Shown: positions 32,068-40,846 of the stretch, one piece after another
How positions within the stretch are numbered: the stretch's first letter is position 1
Layout of the letters: each line of letters begins with the position of its first letter
Assembly (NCBI GenBank): GCA_038746605.1
Contig: JBCDKM010000001.1
Location: forward strand, 1 to 64,000
DNA length: 64,000 nt
Reading direction: 5' to 3'
Origin: Rubricoccus sp038746605
Lineage (GTDB): Bacteria; Bacteroidota; Rhodothermia; Rhodothermales; Rubricoccaceae
Notes under the pieces: model-generated
What the model was told of the DNA's origin: nothing
Databases searched by the model: none
The model's input: the letters and a program-made list of their open reading frames with translations, nothing else
Program-made: the position numbers and the translations under genes

Positions 32068-32912
32068 CTCGTACCATCGCCCTGACGCTTCACGTCTCCG
32101 AGGCGTCCCACGATCTCCTCGTCGCGGAGTTGGCCGACCTCGACTTCGAGGCGTTTGAGAGCGAACCGGACGTGCTTCGTGCATGGATTCCTGCTCCCCG
32201 CTGGTCGGAGAGCCTCCAGCGGACGGTGGGCGCGCTGCTCGCCGCACGGGGAGAAGATCCTCGCGATGTGCTGGAGACGGAGGTGATCGAGGCGCGGGAC
32301 TGGAACGCGACCTGGGAAGCGAGCCTGGAACCCATCGAGGCCGGGGTCTTCGTCGTCGCCCCCACCTGGGCGGACCTCGCCCCGACGGGGCGGCATGTGC
32401 TGCGGGTGGATCCAAAGATGAGCTTCGGCACGGGCTACCACGAGAGTACGCGGCTCTGCCTCCGCCTCCTCTCTGACCATCCGCCCGAGGCGGGCCACCT
32501 CGCGCTGGACGTGGGCACGGGGACGGGCGTCCTCGCGCTCGCCGCGCTGGCTCTCGGAGCCGGGAAGGCATGGGGGGTGGACGTGGACCCCTGGAGCGTC
32601 CCCAACGCCACGGAGAACGCTGAGCGGAACAGGATGGCTGACCGGTTCCACGTCGCGGAAGGATCGCTGGAGGTAGCGCCCGAGGGGCCCTACGGGCTGG
32701 TCCTCGCCAACATCCTGAAGTCCACCATTCTCCCGATGCTCCCCGACCTCGCGGTTCGCCTCGCGCTGGGTGGAGATCTGGTCCTCGCGGGCATCCTCCG
32801 CACAGAGCGGGAGGAGGTCCTCGAAGCCTGTGCAGCCCAGGGCCTTACGCTTGCCGCCGAGGCGACGGAGAACGAGTGGTGGGCAGGGCGGATGACCCAC
32901 AAGGCGCGATGA
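32064..32912 (+). CDS. prmA: Ribosomal protein L11 methyltransferase
   Basis: 282 residues. It trimethylates L11 with S-adenosylmethionine. Landmarks: an N-terminal substrate-recognition half ending in NATWEASLEPI, then the SAM-binding Rossmann fold with MSFGTGYHESTRLCLRLL (about 119-136), LDVGTGTGVLALAALALGAGKAWGVDVDPWSVPNATEN (about 148-184), and LVLANIL. The ATG at 32064 overlaps the upstream stop, and its own stop overlaps the ATG of the next gene (both ATGA), so three unrelated proteins are translationally coupled. Confidence 0.93.
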   Translation: MTRTIALTLHVSEASHDLLVAELADLDFEAFESEPDVLRAWIPAPRWSESLQRTVGALLAARGEDPRDVLETEVIEARDWNATWEASLEPIEAGVFVVAPTWADLAPTGRHVLRVDPKMSFGTGYHESTRLCLRLLSDHPPEAGHLALDVGTGTGVLALAALALGAGKAWGVDVDPWSVPNATENAERNRMADRFHVAEGSLEVAPEGPYGLVLANILKSTILPMLPDLAVRLALGGDLVLAGILRTEREEVLEACAAQGLTLAAEATENEWWAGRMTHKAR

Positions 32913-33817
32913 GAGTCTGCGCCATCGACGTGGGGACGAACACGGTGAACAGCCTCGTCGCCGACGTGTCACCCGAAGGGCTGGCGGTACTCGCGGATGA
33001 GGAGCGGTTCGCCCGCCTCGGTCAAGGTGTGGACGCAGCGGGGCGCCTCGCGCCTGACGCGATGGACCGGGTCGTGGATCGGCTGGCCGCAGCGAAAGCA
33101 ACGGCCGAGCAGTACGGCGCCGAGCAGATCCTAATCGGTGCGACGAGCGCGAGCCGGGACGCCTCCAACGTGGACGAGCTCCAGGCACGCGTCCTTCGGG
33201 AGCTGGAACTAGAGTACCGCGTCATCTCCGGGGCAGAGGAAGCGCGACTCAGTTTTCTCGGCGCCCTCGCGCTGGTACCGCACGTATCCCGTGCCGTCGT
33301 GTTCGACGTAGGCGGTGGCTCCACCGAGATCGTGTCGGGAGAACGCGGACAGCTGCCCGGCTTCGTCCGCAGTCTGGACATCGGGACGGTCCGCCTGACG
33401 GAGCGACACGGCGCCGTCCCGCCGGTCTCTCCCGAGCGTCAGTCGTCCGTGCGCCAGACGGTCCACGAGGCGTTGGCTACGATCCCTCCCGATGTGTGGG
33501 CGCGAGGGCCTCTCGTGGGAACCGGGAGCACTGCGAAGGTTGCGGCATATGTCGCGGGAACGGACGGTGCGATTCCCCGCGAGCCGATCCAGGCGGCACG
33601 TGCACGGCTGGCGTCGCTGACCCCCGAGGCGATCACGACCCTCGCCCCGGACGTGATGGCGGGCCGGGCGGACGTGATGGTCGCAGCTCTGATCCTGGTG
33701 GAGGGGCTGATGGAGGTCGCCGGAGCCGATACCTTTGTGTCCTCAGCTGGAGGGCTCCGGCACGGGATCGCGCTGGAGGCTGTGAACGGGTCAGACGAAG
33801 CACGGCCTGGCGTTTGA
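32909..33817 (+). CDS. Ppx/GppA phosphatase family protein (exopolyphosphatase-like)
   Basis: 302 residues from ATG 32909. Ppx/GppA actin-like fold with the nucleotide/phosphate loops AIDVGTNTVNSLVADV, EEARLSFLGALALVPHVSRAVVFDVGGGSTEIV, GTVRLTER and VGTGSTAKVAAYVAG; near the family's single-domain length. It hydrolyses polyphosphate and/or pppGpp, feeding the stringent and phosphate responses. Start overlaps the prmA stop (ATGA). Convergent with the response-regulator gene, with no palindromic element between. Confidence 0.9.
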   Translation: MRVCAIDVGTNTVNSLVADVSPEGLAVLADEERFARLGQGVDAAGRLAPDAMDRVVDRLAAAKATAEQYGAEQILIGATSASRDASNVDELQARVLRELELEYRVISGAEEARLSFLGALALVPHVSRAVVFDVGGGSTEIVSGERGQLPGFVRSLDIGTVRLTERHGAVPPVSPERQSSVRQTVHEALATIPPDVWARGPLVGTGSTAKVAAYVAGTDGAIPREPIQAARARLASLTPEAITTLAPDVMAGRADVMVAALILVEGLMEVAGADTFVSSAGGLRHGIALEAVNGSDEARPGV

Positions 33818-33868
33818 TCCAGAAGCGCGGGGCCCCGAGGCATGCACGACGCTGTCGCCAAACCGGCG

Positions 33869-34519
33869 TCACTCCACTTGGTCCTGCGCGAGGCCGTTGC
33901 GCCACATCCAGGCCACCGCCTGGGCTCGGGTGCGCAGCCCCAGCTTCTCGAAGATGCTGTTCACGTGCTTCTTCACCGTGCTCGTGGAGACGAACAGCCG
34001 GTCGGCGATCTCAGCGTTGCTCCGACCGTGCGAGAGTTCCGCGAGGACCTCGCGCTCCCGCGTGCTCAGGTCCGCGAGGAGACGCTCTCGATCTGGTGCC
34101 TGTTGCCTCGCGCCGACGAACAAGGCCGCGATCCGACGTGAGAGCCAGCCCGTCTCGCCTCGTGCGACGCCCCGGATGGCGTCCAGGGTGGCATCCAGGG
34201 GCTCTTGCTTCGTCAGGTACCCAGCGGCACCGTGGTCCAGCACACCGAAGATGTAGTCCTCGTCTTCGTAGGCGCTCAGGATGAGGACGCAGACCTCAGG
34301 CGAGCGCTCGCGAACCCGCTCCGCTACCTCGATACCGGAGAGCCCGGGCATCTCCAGGTCCAGCACGAGGACATCGGGCGCGAGAGCCCCCGCGAGGCGG
34401 AGGGCCTCGATGCCGTCGCCTGCCTCGCCTACGACCTCTACATCCGCCTCGCCTGCGAGGAACGAGGCGAGACCCGAGCGGAACGCGGGGTGATCGTCAG
34501 CGATCAGGACGCGAATCAT
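33869..34519 (-). CDS. LuxR/NarL-family response regulator
   Basis: 216 residues. Receiver domain with acidic pair DD at 8-9 (IADDHPAFRSGL), phosphoacceptor Asp54 in DVLVLDLEMPG, and Lys in YLTKQEP; then a linker and a C-terminal LuxR HTH (LSTREREVLAELSHGRSNAEIADRLFVSTSTVKKHVNSIFEKLGL). It should bind DNA when phosphorylated by the sensor kinase encoded just upstream on the same strand (34749-37913), 229 bases away. Confidence 0.92.
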   Translation of the reverse strand: MIRVLIADDHPAFRSGLASFLAGEADVEVVGEAGDGIEALRLAGALAPDVLVLDLEMPGLSGIEVAERVRERSPEVCVLILSAYEDEDYIFGVLDHGAAGYLTKQEPLDATLDAIRGVARGETGWLSRRIAALFVGARQQAPDRERLLADLSTREREVLAELSHGRSNAEIADRLFVSTSTVKKHVNSIFEKLGLRTRAQAVAWMWRNGLAQDQVE

Positions 34520-34748
34520 GGAGAGAACGTAGCTACCGCGAGAAGACTGTCGAGCGAGAGAAGGCCTGTCGTGTGGAGACGCGAACGAGAACGGTATCGT
34601 CTGTCCCTCGATTCACCGAAGGTCGTTGAACGCGGACGTGGCCGTCAGACATGAGGAGTCGGAAGTACGCCTGACTCGCTGGCCACCTCTCGGCACGGAG
34701 GACCCGAACTGGGGTGTCTCTTCGGACCGGCCTGACTGGATCCTTCGA

Positions 34749-37700
34749 TTACCCTCCTTCCTCTGCCTCGCGAACGGCGAGTGGTACCCAGGCACGAACC
34801 GTCGTGCCTCTTCCAGGGGAAGACTGCACGCCTAGGCGCCCCCCGACCACGTCCAGCCGTTCCGCTGCTCCAACGAGCCCGAAGTGCTCGGCTCGGGCGA
34901 GATCGAGAAGGTGGAGGGGGGGCTCGAATCCCCGGCCGTCGTCGCGTACAACGAGCTCCACGCCGCCCTCGACCTGTTCTAGTGTCATGGTCGCGCTTGT
35001 GGCTCCTGCGTGTTTGACTACGTTCGTCAGAGCCTCTTGAGCGATGCGATACACGGCGTTCTGGACATCTGGGCGAAGGGCTCGCGCGATGTCTGTGTCC
35101 AACGCGAGACGAATCTCCAGCCCGGGCATCCGGCGTCGCATCCGTCTCGCGAGAGCGTCCATCGCGGCCTCCAGCCCGAGGTGCGGGAGGAGGGCCGGAC
35201 GCAAGGTTGCGAGGACCTCGCGGAGGTTGGTGGCGACGGCGGTGACCTGAGCCCGCGCCCCGAGTAGCGCCGTTGGATTGTCTTCCGCCGAGCGCAGTCG
35301 GAGCCGGTCCAGGTCGTGCCCGAGGCGGTAGAGGTCCTGCACAGGACCATCGTGCAGTTCCCGCGCGAGACGGAGGCGCTCTCGTTCGCGGCCCTCGGCC
35401 ACGCGGCGCTTCAACTCGGTCGCCTCGGCTTCCTCGCGCTCAAGCTCTCGCTGCCGCCGACGGTATGCCACTCCGATCCCGAGTAGTCCGAAGCTGAGGG
35501 CGAGCATGGCTAGACCGCCCTGGAAGCCCATCGTTTGCCAAAGCGCAGGCTCCACGATTACATACAGGCGGGTCGGCTCCGTGGATCCCCCGGCTGGATC
35601 GAGCGCCATCACCTCGAAGATGTACCGGCCGGGAGGAACGCGTGTGTACGCGGCCTCGGGAGCGTTGGCGAGGGTACGCCGCCACTCACTCTCGTATCCT
35701 GCCAGCCGGTAGCGGTAGCGCGCGCGCTCCGGCGTTCGGAAATCCAGTGCCGCGAAGGTGAGACGGAAAAAGTTCTGGTCGTGCTGCAGACGCAGTGTGT
35801 CCCCCGAATCAAACAGGCCAGGAATCCGCTGGTCAAAGACCATCGCGCCAGTCACGGCTACAGGTCCGGGACGGCGCGATGTGATCAACTCGTTTGGGTC
35901 GAACATCACAAGCCCCTGCGGCCCACCGACGTACACCGTTCCACTCGGGCCCACGTCGTAGGCCATAAAGCCGAACTCGTTGCCCGGGAGGCCGTCCGCC
36001 GTGGTGTAGACCGTGACGGCGCCGCTGACGGGGTCAATCCGGGCGAGACCCGCGTTGGTCGTGGTCCAGAGGATCCCGGAGTGGTCCGCGAGGAGGGCGT
36101 AGACGGTATTGTTGGGAAGACCGTCCTGGGTCGTGAGGCGGACAAAGGCGTCCGTGCTCGGATCGTATCGTGCGAGGCCACCTCCTACCGTTCCGACCCA
36201 GAGGTCCCCACGGCCGTCTTCGGTGATGGACCAGATGATATCGGACCCAAGGGACGTGGGATCGTCCCCCTCGTGTGTGTAGCAGTGGAACCGCAGGTCG
36301 TCCGGCACGCGCGACTCTGGCAAGAGTCGGCAGAGCCCGCCGTCCGTGCCGACCCATAGACGGTCGTGCCGGTCCTCGAAGAACACGTTGACGCGTGCCG
36401 AGGGCAGCGGGATGGGGCCCATGGGTTCTAAAAAAGGGTGCCACCGACCGTCTGGCGTCCGAACGGAGAATCCGGTCTCTGCACCAACCCACAGGTGCCC
36501 ACGACGATCCTCCCCCACGAAACGGATATGCGACTGCTGGTCTACCCCGTCGAACAGGCGAGACCCCTCGAACGCGTTAACTGGCTCGATCTGGCTAGAA
36601 CCGGGCAGAAGCCGGTGGAGCCCTCGCCGCTTCGTCCCGATCCAGAGAATGCCCTCCGAGTCCTCGTACAGATACCAGAACGCGTTCGCATACGGCCCAT
36701 CGGCTTCGCGACGGACAACTGTGAGTTCTCCGGTCTCCGGGTCAATCCGGTTGAGGCCGTCGCGTGTGGCGACCCACACCGTTCCATCCCGAGCTTCCAG
36801 GACACCACTCACACGCTCATCGGAGAGCCCCCCTGCGATGGCAGGACCCCGACGAAATGTGCGAAACCGCGAAGAGTCAGGGGGGTGCCAACGATTGAGC
36901 CCGCTCGTGGTGCCGATCCATACGTTTCCCTGGCGGTCTCGGAAGAGAGCCCGGACAGATTCGCCTGCGAGAGATCGGGAGTCGTCGGGTATCGGGCGGA
37001 TGCTCGTCATCCGGCCATTCGTTGGATTGACAGACAGGAGGCCCTGGCTCTCCGTGCCGATCCAGACGCGGCCATCTGGAAGAGCGAGAAGGTTCTGCTC
37101 TCGGAACGCGTTCTCCGAGCTTATGGGTAGGCGGATGGCTGTCTCACGAGTGGCTACACGGAGGATCTCCGGTACGATGCCGTCCGTGAACACATCGCTC
37201 GTGTGCGGAACGACCCCGACAAAGCGGGCAGTGAAGTCGCAGAGTCCAGTCGCAGAGTCGATCCGGCAGGCGGGGAAAAGCTGACTCCGAGCGGTGGAGA
37301 GTTGAGCCCACGGGGCCCCGTCCGCGTCCACGCGAAGGGTGTACACGCGCGATTGTGTTCCGTTGAAAGATGCCTCTGGATCTGGCGAGACGACCGGGAC
37401 GTGTCGAGATGATTGTCGGTCCGGCGAGAGCGCGCAGAGCCCGCCGCTGTACAGTCCCATCCAAAGAGACCCGTCTGGATCTGGTGCGAGCGACGTCACG
37501 TCCTGTGTACACGGCGAGGCGGAGTCCCCAGGCGCCCCTGGCGGTGTCACGAAGGTCTCGGTCTTGCGGTCGAAGCGGGCGAGCCCGCTCATCGTCCCCA
37601 CCCAGAGCTCCCCGTCCTCGTCGACATGCAGCGATGTGATGCGGCTTCCTGGAAGCGTCGCATCGTCCTCAAGGGCGTGACGATAGACGGTAAAGCTGTG

Positions 37701-37913
37701 ACCGTCGAAGCGGTTCAGGCCGTCGTCCGTGCCGATCCAGAGGAAGCCTTGGTGGTCCTGGGTGATGGCAGTGACCGTGCTCTGGGACAGCCCGCGTTCC
37801 GTCCGGAACTGTTCGAATCGGTAGGTCGGTTGCCCCGAGACGCTGGACGCAACCGCAACGGAAAGGAGCGAGAGGAGAAATCGGAGAGTCACGCTCTGGA
37901 TGCCATGTCCCAT
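34749..37913 (-). CDS. Two-component sensor kinase with beta-propeller sensor (Reg_prop/Y_Y_Y, HisKA_3)
   Basis: 1054 residues from ATG 37913 (signal MGHGIQSVTLRFLLSLLSVAVASSVSG). Two Reg_prop beta-propellers built of repeats like GFLWIGTDDGLNRFD and GNVWIGTTSGLNRW, followed by a Y_Y_Y domain (YRYRLAGYESEWR...RVPPGRYIFEVMAL), one transmembrane helix (about residues 775-795), a HisKA_3 dimerisation helix with phosphoacceptor His854 in ARELHDGPVQDLYRL, and an HATPase (QEALTNVVKHA, DDGRGF, GLVGAAERL). Such propeller kinases sense polysaccharide or other polymers in Bacteroidota. Pairs with the NarL regulator at 33869-34519. No hybrid receiver domain is attached. Confidence 0.92.
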   Translation of the reverse strand: MGHGIQSVTLRFLLSLLSVAVASSVSGQPTYRFEQFRTERGLSQSTVTAITQDHQGFLWIGTDDGLNRFDGHSFTVYRHALEDDATLPGSRITSLHVDEDGELWVGTMSGLARFDRKTETFVTPPGAPGDSASPCTQDVTSLAPDPDGSLWMGLYSGGLCALSPDRQSSRHVPVVSPDPEASFNGTQSRVYTLRVDADGAPWAQLSTARSQLFPACRIDSATGLCDFTARFVGVVPHTSDVFTDGIVPEILRVATRETAIRLPISSENAFREQNLLALPDGRVWIGTESQGLLSVNPTNGRMTSIRPIPDDSRSLAGESVRALFRDRQGNVWIGTTSGLNRWHPPDSSRFRTFRRGPAIAGGLSDERVSGVLEARDGTVWVATRDGLNRIDPETGELTVVRREADGPYANAFWYLYEDSEGILWIGTKRRGLHRLLPGSSQIEPVNAFEGSRLFDGVDQQSHIRFVGEDRRGHLWVGAETGFSVRTPDGRWHPFLEPMGPIPLPSARVNVFFEDRHDRLWVGTDGGLCRLLPESRVPDDLRFHCYTHEGDDPTSLGSDIIWSITEDGRGDLWVGTVGGGLARYDPSTDAFVRLTTQDGLPNNTVYALLADHSGILWTTTNAGLARIDPVSGAVTVYTTADGLPGNEFGFMAYDVGPSGTVYVGGPQGLVMFDPNELITSRRPGPVAVTGAMVFDQRIPGLFDSGDTLRLQHDQNFFRLTFAALDFRTPERARYRYRLAGYESEWRRTLANAPEAAYTRVPPGRYIFEVMALDPAGGSTEPTRLYVIVEPALWQTMGFQGGLAMLALSFGLLGIGVAYRRRQRELEREEAEATELKRRVAEGRERERLRLARELHDGPVQDLYRLGHDLDRLRLRSAEDNPTALLGARAQVTAVATNLREVLATLRPALLPHLGLEAAMDALARRMRRRMPGLEIRLALDTDIARALRPDVQNAVYRIAQEALTNVVKHAGATSATMTLEQVEGGVELVVRDDGRGFEPPLHLLDLARAEHFGLVGAAERLDVVGGRLGVQSSPGRGTTVRAWVPLAVREAEEGG

Positions 37914-38120
37914 AGAGTTGCGACGGGGTACAGCAGAGGCGGCTACATGCGAGCTACGCCAGAGGATTGCGACGATCCAGCGCGGAGCCGCCAGTCCGGG
38001 CAGCGCTCGAAGGCCCCCACCATTGACTCCCAGAACGTAAGCTGACGCGGTGAGCAAGAACGCTCACAGAAGACCTCAACGAGTGGATCCTTCGGTCCAT
38101 TCTGCCAGGCAGACGCAAAG

Positions 38121-38153
38121 CGGCCCGGCTCCTCGAAGACGGGAGCCGGGCCG
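38121..38153. terminator. Intrinsic terminator-like hairpin
   Basis: CGGCCCGGCTCC / GGAGCCGGGCCG arms (12 bp) with a 9-base loop. Read on the minus strand it lies 45 bases past the stop of the T9SS cargo gene, followed by CTTTGCGTCT, a weak T-rich tail. It is not part of the CCTCGG palindrome family. Confidence 0.65.
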
Positions 38154-38197
38154 CAACGGGTGAGGCGCAAGATGCCTCGCGCGCTACAAGGGATGGA

Positions 38198-38935
38198 CTA
38201 GCGGGCGAGCGTCACTCGGCCGGTCGTCACCTCGCCGCCGATGGCGAGGCGCCAGATGTAGGTGCCGCCGGGCAGGTCACCTGCGCGAAGTGCAGCGGCG
38301 TGCGTACCAGCGGCCTGCGAGCCGCTGACGAGGCTGGCGACCTCACGGCCGGTCACGCTGTAGACACGAAGGTCCACCTCGGCGTCCTCGGCGAGGGTGT
38401 AGCGGATCTCCGTGGCGTCACGGAAGGGGTTCGGTGCAGCCACCGGGGCGGCGATCTCCAGGCTGGAAGCTGTTGGAGCCGCTGCGCTGGTCGCGAGCGT
38501 CATCGGCGCGATCTCGAACTGAAAGGAGTCCGTGTCGAAGACTGTCGTGCCGAACCGGTCCGTAGCCGCGAACAGGGTCACGGTGTAGGTGCCGCCCGGC
38601 GCGTCATCGGGGATGGCGACGAAGTTCTTCTTCTTCTGACCGGGAATGTCACGGTAGTTGACGGTCTGGCCGTCGTCGAGGAAGAGACCACCGAGGTTCT
38701 TCTTGAAGGTGCTGCCATCGGGGCGCTCGACCACGAAGTAGACGTAGACGAACTCCGTCACACCACTTTCGTTGGTGAGCGGTCCGCGGAAGAAGACACC
38801 CTCCCCGCGCTCGGGGTTGGAGTCAAACGTGTTGACCGTGATGGAGACAGAGCCGCCGAGGTCCGCTGAGGCCTGAGCCTGCGGTGCAGCGATGAGGGCA
38901 AGCGCAAGCGCTGCGAAGGAGAAGCGGTAGAGCAT
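38198..38935 (-). CDS. Secreted protein with T9SS type A sorting domain
   Basis: 245 residues from ATG 38935, signal peptide MLYRFSFAALALALIAAPQAQA. An Ig-like or beta-sandwich middle part (VSITVNTFDSNPERGEGVFFRGPLTNESGVTEFVYVYFVVERPDGSTF...PGGTYTVTLFAATD) is followed by the classic type IX sorting domain (AAPNPFRDATEIRYTLAEDAEVDLRVYSVTGREVASLVSG...GDLPGGTYIWRLAIGG). It is secreted across the outer membrane and possibly attached to the surface. Binding target unknown. Divergent from the mrp gene across a 375-base gap. Confidence 0.88.
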   Translation of the reverse strand: MLYRFSFAALALALIAAPQAQASADLGGSVSITVNTFDSNPERGEGVFFRGPLTNESGVTEFVYVYFVVERPDGSTFKKNLGGLFLDDGQTVNYRDIPGQKKKNFVAIPDDAPGGTYTVTLFAATDRFGTTVFDTDSFQFEIAPMTLATSAAAPTASSLEIAAPVAAPNPFRDATEIRYTLAEDAEVDLRVYSVTGREVASLVSGSQAAGTHAAALRAGDLPGGTYIWRLAIGGEVTTGRVTLAR

Positions 38936-39310
38936 GGGGAAGGGGGGAAGGTGGAGGCCGAGTGCGAGTGGACCCATCCGCGAAGGATGCGGCAGTCGCC
39001 GCTCAGTGTGCTTCTGAACACGTGCCGCCGTTGCCCACTCGGTCTTCAATAAAGCTACCGTCCCGTTTCCGTTCCATCACGGAAAAGAAAAGTGGCCTCG
39101 CTACGCGGTGGGAGGCTGAGCGCAGTGGGCACTTGACTGATTGGGTTGGTGCGGCTACTTGCGGGTGATTTGTCTGAGACGCCGCCTTGAGAGGCTTACC
39201 GTCCGCGCCTCTTCGAGAGAGTTCAACCTGCGGGAATCCGAGCGAATCCACGCGCCGTGCATGACCCGCGTTGAGGCTCACGCGTAGGCTGCCGTAAACG
39301 CTCGCTCTCC
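38936..39310. other. 375-base divergent intergenic region
   Basis: No gene. It is A/T-richer than its surroundings and holds promoters for the T9SS cargo gene (minus) and mrp (plus). On the plus strand TTGACT at 39133-39138 and TACTTG at 39156-39161 are spaced 17 bases, resembling a sigma-70 promoter, though Bacteroidota-type promoters differ and this is only a guess. No palindrome of the CCTCGG family is present. Confidence 0.4.
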
Positions 39311-40408
39311 ATGACCCTCACTCGCGACGCCGTCCTCGCCTCCCTCTCCACAGTCGAGGAACCGGACCTCAAGAAAGACCTCGTGACCCTCGGTATGATT
39401 CGCGACCTCACGGTCGAGGATCACCGGGTGACGTTTACAGTCGTTCTCACGACCCCCGCTTGTCCGCTGAAGGAGTTGATCCGTGCGCGGTGCGAGACTG
39501 CCATCCATCGCGACCTCGGCGACGAGGTGGAGGTAGTCGTCGAGATGGATGCTGACACGACATCGCCGGACAGGACAATCGCGCAGGGCGGTGCTTCTCA
39601 AGTCAAGAACTTCGTAGCTGTGGCCTCCGGGAAGGGCGGTGTCGGCAAGAGTACGGTGGCCGCGAATCTCGCGGTCGCTCTAGCGGAGGCGGGAGCTCGT
39701 GTGGGTCTGCTGGACATCGACGTGTACGGGCCGAGCGTGCCGTTGATGTTCGGCATCGGTGATGACGAGAAGCCTCGTGTCAACGAGGAGCGGAAGGTCA
39801 TCCCGCTGATCCGGTATGGGGTGAAACTCCTTTCGATGGGTTTCCTGGTAGATCCTCAGAACGCCGTCGTCTGGCGAGGCCCGATGGCCTCGCGTGCCGT
39901 CCAACAGTTCGTCAATGATGCGGACTGGGGAGAGTTGGACTACCTCATCCTGGACCTCCCGCCCGGTACCGGCGACGTGCAGCTGACGCTCGTGCAGACG
40001 GTCCCAGTGACGGGGGCTGTCATCGTGAGTACGCCGCAGCCCGTGGCCCTAGCGGATGCCCGAAAGGGGATCGCGATGTTTGGAAAGACTGGCGTGCCCG
40101 TGCTCGGCGTCGTGGAGAACATGGCGTACTTCTCGCCGCCCGACATGCCAGACCGGAAGTACTTCCTCTTCGGCGAGGCAGGCGCGCAGCGATTGGCGGC
40201 GGAGTTGGGCGTTCCCGTTCTGGCGGAGGTGCCCATCGAGCAAGCCGCGCGCGAGGCGGGGGACCTTGGGGCGCCGGTCGTCGTCAGAGAGCCGGAGACC
40301 GTCACCGCAGGCGTCTTTCGCGATCTCGCCGGGCGCGTCGCGCGAGAGGTCGCTATCCGCAATGCGGAGGCTCCACCCACTCAGCCGATTGAGATCCTTC
40401 ACCGGTAG
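39311..40408 (+). CDS. apbC: Mrp/NBP35-family ATP-binding Fe-S carrier (ApbC-like)
   Basis: 365 residues. An N-terminal MIP18/DUF59 domain (LSTVEEPDLKKDLVTLGMIRDL...TTPACPLKELIRARCETAI) is followed by the P-loop ParA/MinD-type ATPase: ASGKGGVGKSTVAANLAVALAEAGARVGLLDIDVYGPS at about 105-143 and DYLILDLPPGTGDVQLTL. The C-terminal CxxC of classic Mrp is not visible (GVVENMAYFSPPD lacks Cys), so cluster transfer may use other ligands. It assembles or delivers Fe-S clusters. The NifU-like gene downstream supports this. A degraded palindrome lies 9 bases after the stop. Confidence 0.9.
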   Translation: MTLTRDAVLASLSTVEEPDLKKDLVTLGMIRDLTVEDHRVTFTVVLTTPACPLKELIRARCETAIHRDLGDEVEVVVEMDADTTSPDRTIAQGGASQVKNFVAVASGKGGVGKSTVAANLAVALAEAGARVGLLDIDVYGPSVPLMFGIGDDEKPRVNEERKVIPLIRYGVKLLSMGFLVDPQNAVVWRGPMASRAVQQFVNDADWGELDYLILDLPPGTGDVQLTLVQTVPVTGAVIVSTPQPVALADARKGIAMFGKTGVPVLGVVENMAYFSPPDMPDRKYFLFGEAGAQRLAAELGVPVLAEVPIEQAAREAGDLGAPVVVREPETVTAGVFRDLAGRVAREVAIRNAEAPPTQPIEILHR

Positions 40409-40417
40409 TCGGCTCCG

Positions 40418-40439
40418 CCCCCCTCGGCACCGACGGCGG
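40418..40439. repeat. Palindromic intergenic element, degenerate
   Basis: A copy of the family with two arm mismatches (CCTCGGCACCGACGG in the middle), 9 bases after the Mrp gene. It shows how the element decays. Confidence 0.55.
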
Positions 40440-40498
40440 GCACCCCACGCGACTGACGACCGCAGACCGTGTTATCATCCTCGAAGACACTCCCTCCG

Positions 40499-40762
40499 AT
40501 GGCCGACGCCCCTGCTACTTCCGACCTCCGCGAGCGGATCGAGACCGCGCTTGACGCCATCCGCCCTTACCTCATGGCCGATGGCGGCTCCACCCGCGTC
40601 CATCGCATCACGGACGAGATGGTCGTGGAACTCGAACTCCTCGGTGCCTGCGGCACATGCCCGCTCAGCATGATGACGCTTCGCGGCGGCATCGAGCAGA
40701 CCATCAAGCGAGCCGTTCCCGAGGTTCAGCGCGTCGAGGTCGTTGTCCCAGAGGCGGCGTAG
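40499..40762 (+). CDS. NifU C-terminal-domain (NFU-type) Fe-S scaffold
   Basis: 87 residues from ATG 40499. Single NifU C-terminal domain: LRERIETALDAIRPYLMADGGSTRVHRI, then LELLGACGTCPLSMMTLRGGIEQTIKRAVPEVQRVEVV, with the Cys-x-x-Cys (CGTC) that holds a 4Fe-4S cluster. It transfers Fe-S clusters to target proteins. It is next to the Mrp gene, a common Fe-S delivery pair. A start at 40469 would add a 10-residue leader that lacks features. Confidence 0.9.
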   Translation: MADAPATSDLRERIETALDAIRPYLMADGGSTRVHRITDEMVVELELLGACGTCPLSMMTLRGGIEQTIKRAVPEVQRVEVVVPEAA

Positions 40763-40846
40763 TGTCTCCGGGACGCGGTGCCTACCTAGCCCGCTGCTCC
40801 CGCCCCGATTCCCCACCGACCCCGCGCGTTCGTCACCCACCGCCCG

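Noticed and set aside
38121..38153. Membership of the CCTCGG palindrome family for this hairpin
   Set aside because: Its stem sequence (GGCCCGGCTCC) is unrelated; it is a separate terminator-type hairpin.
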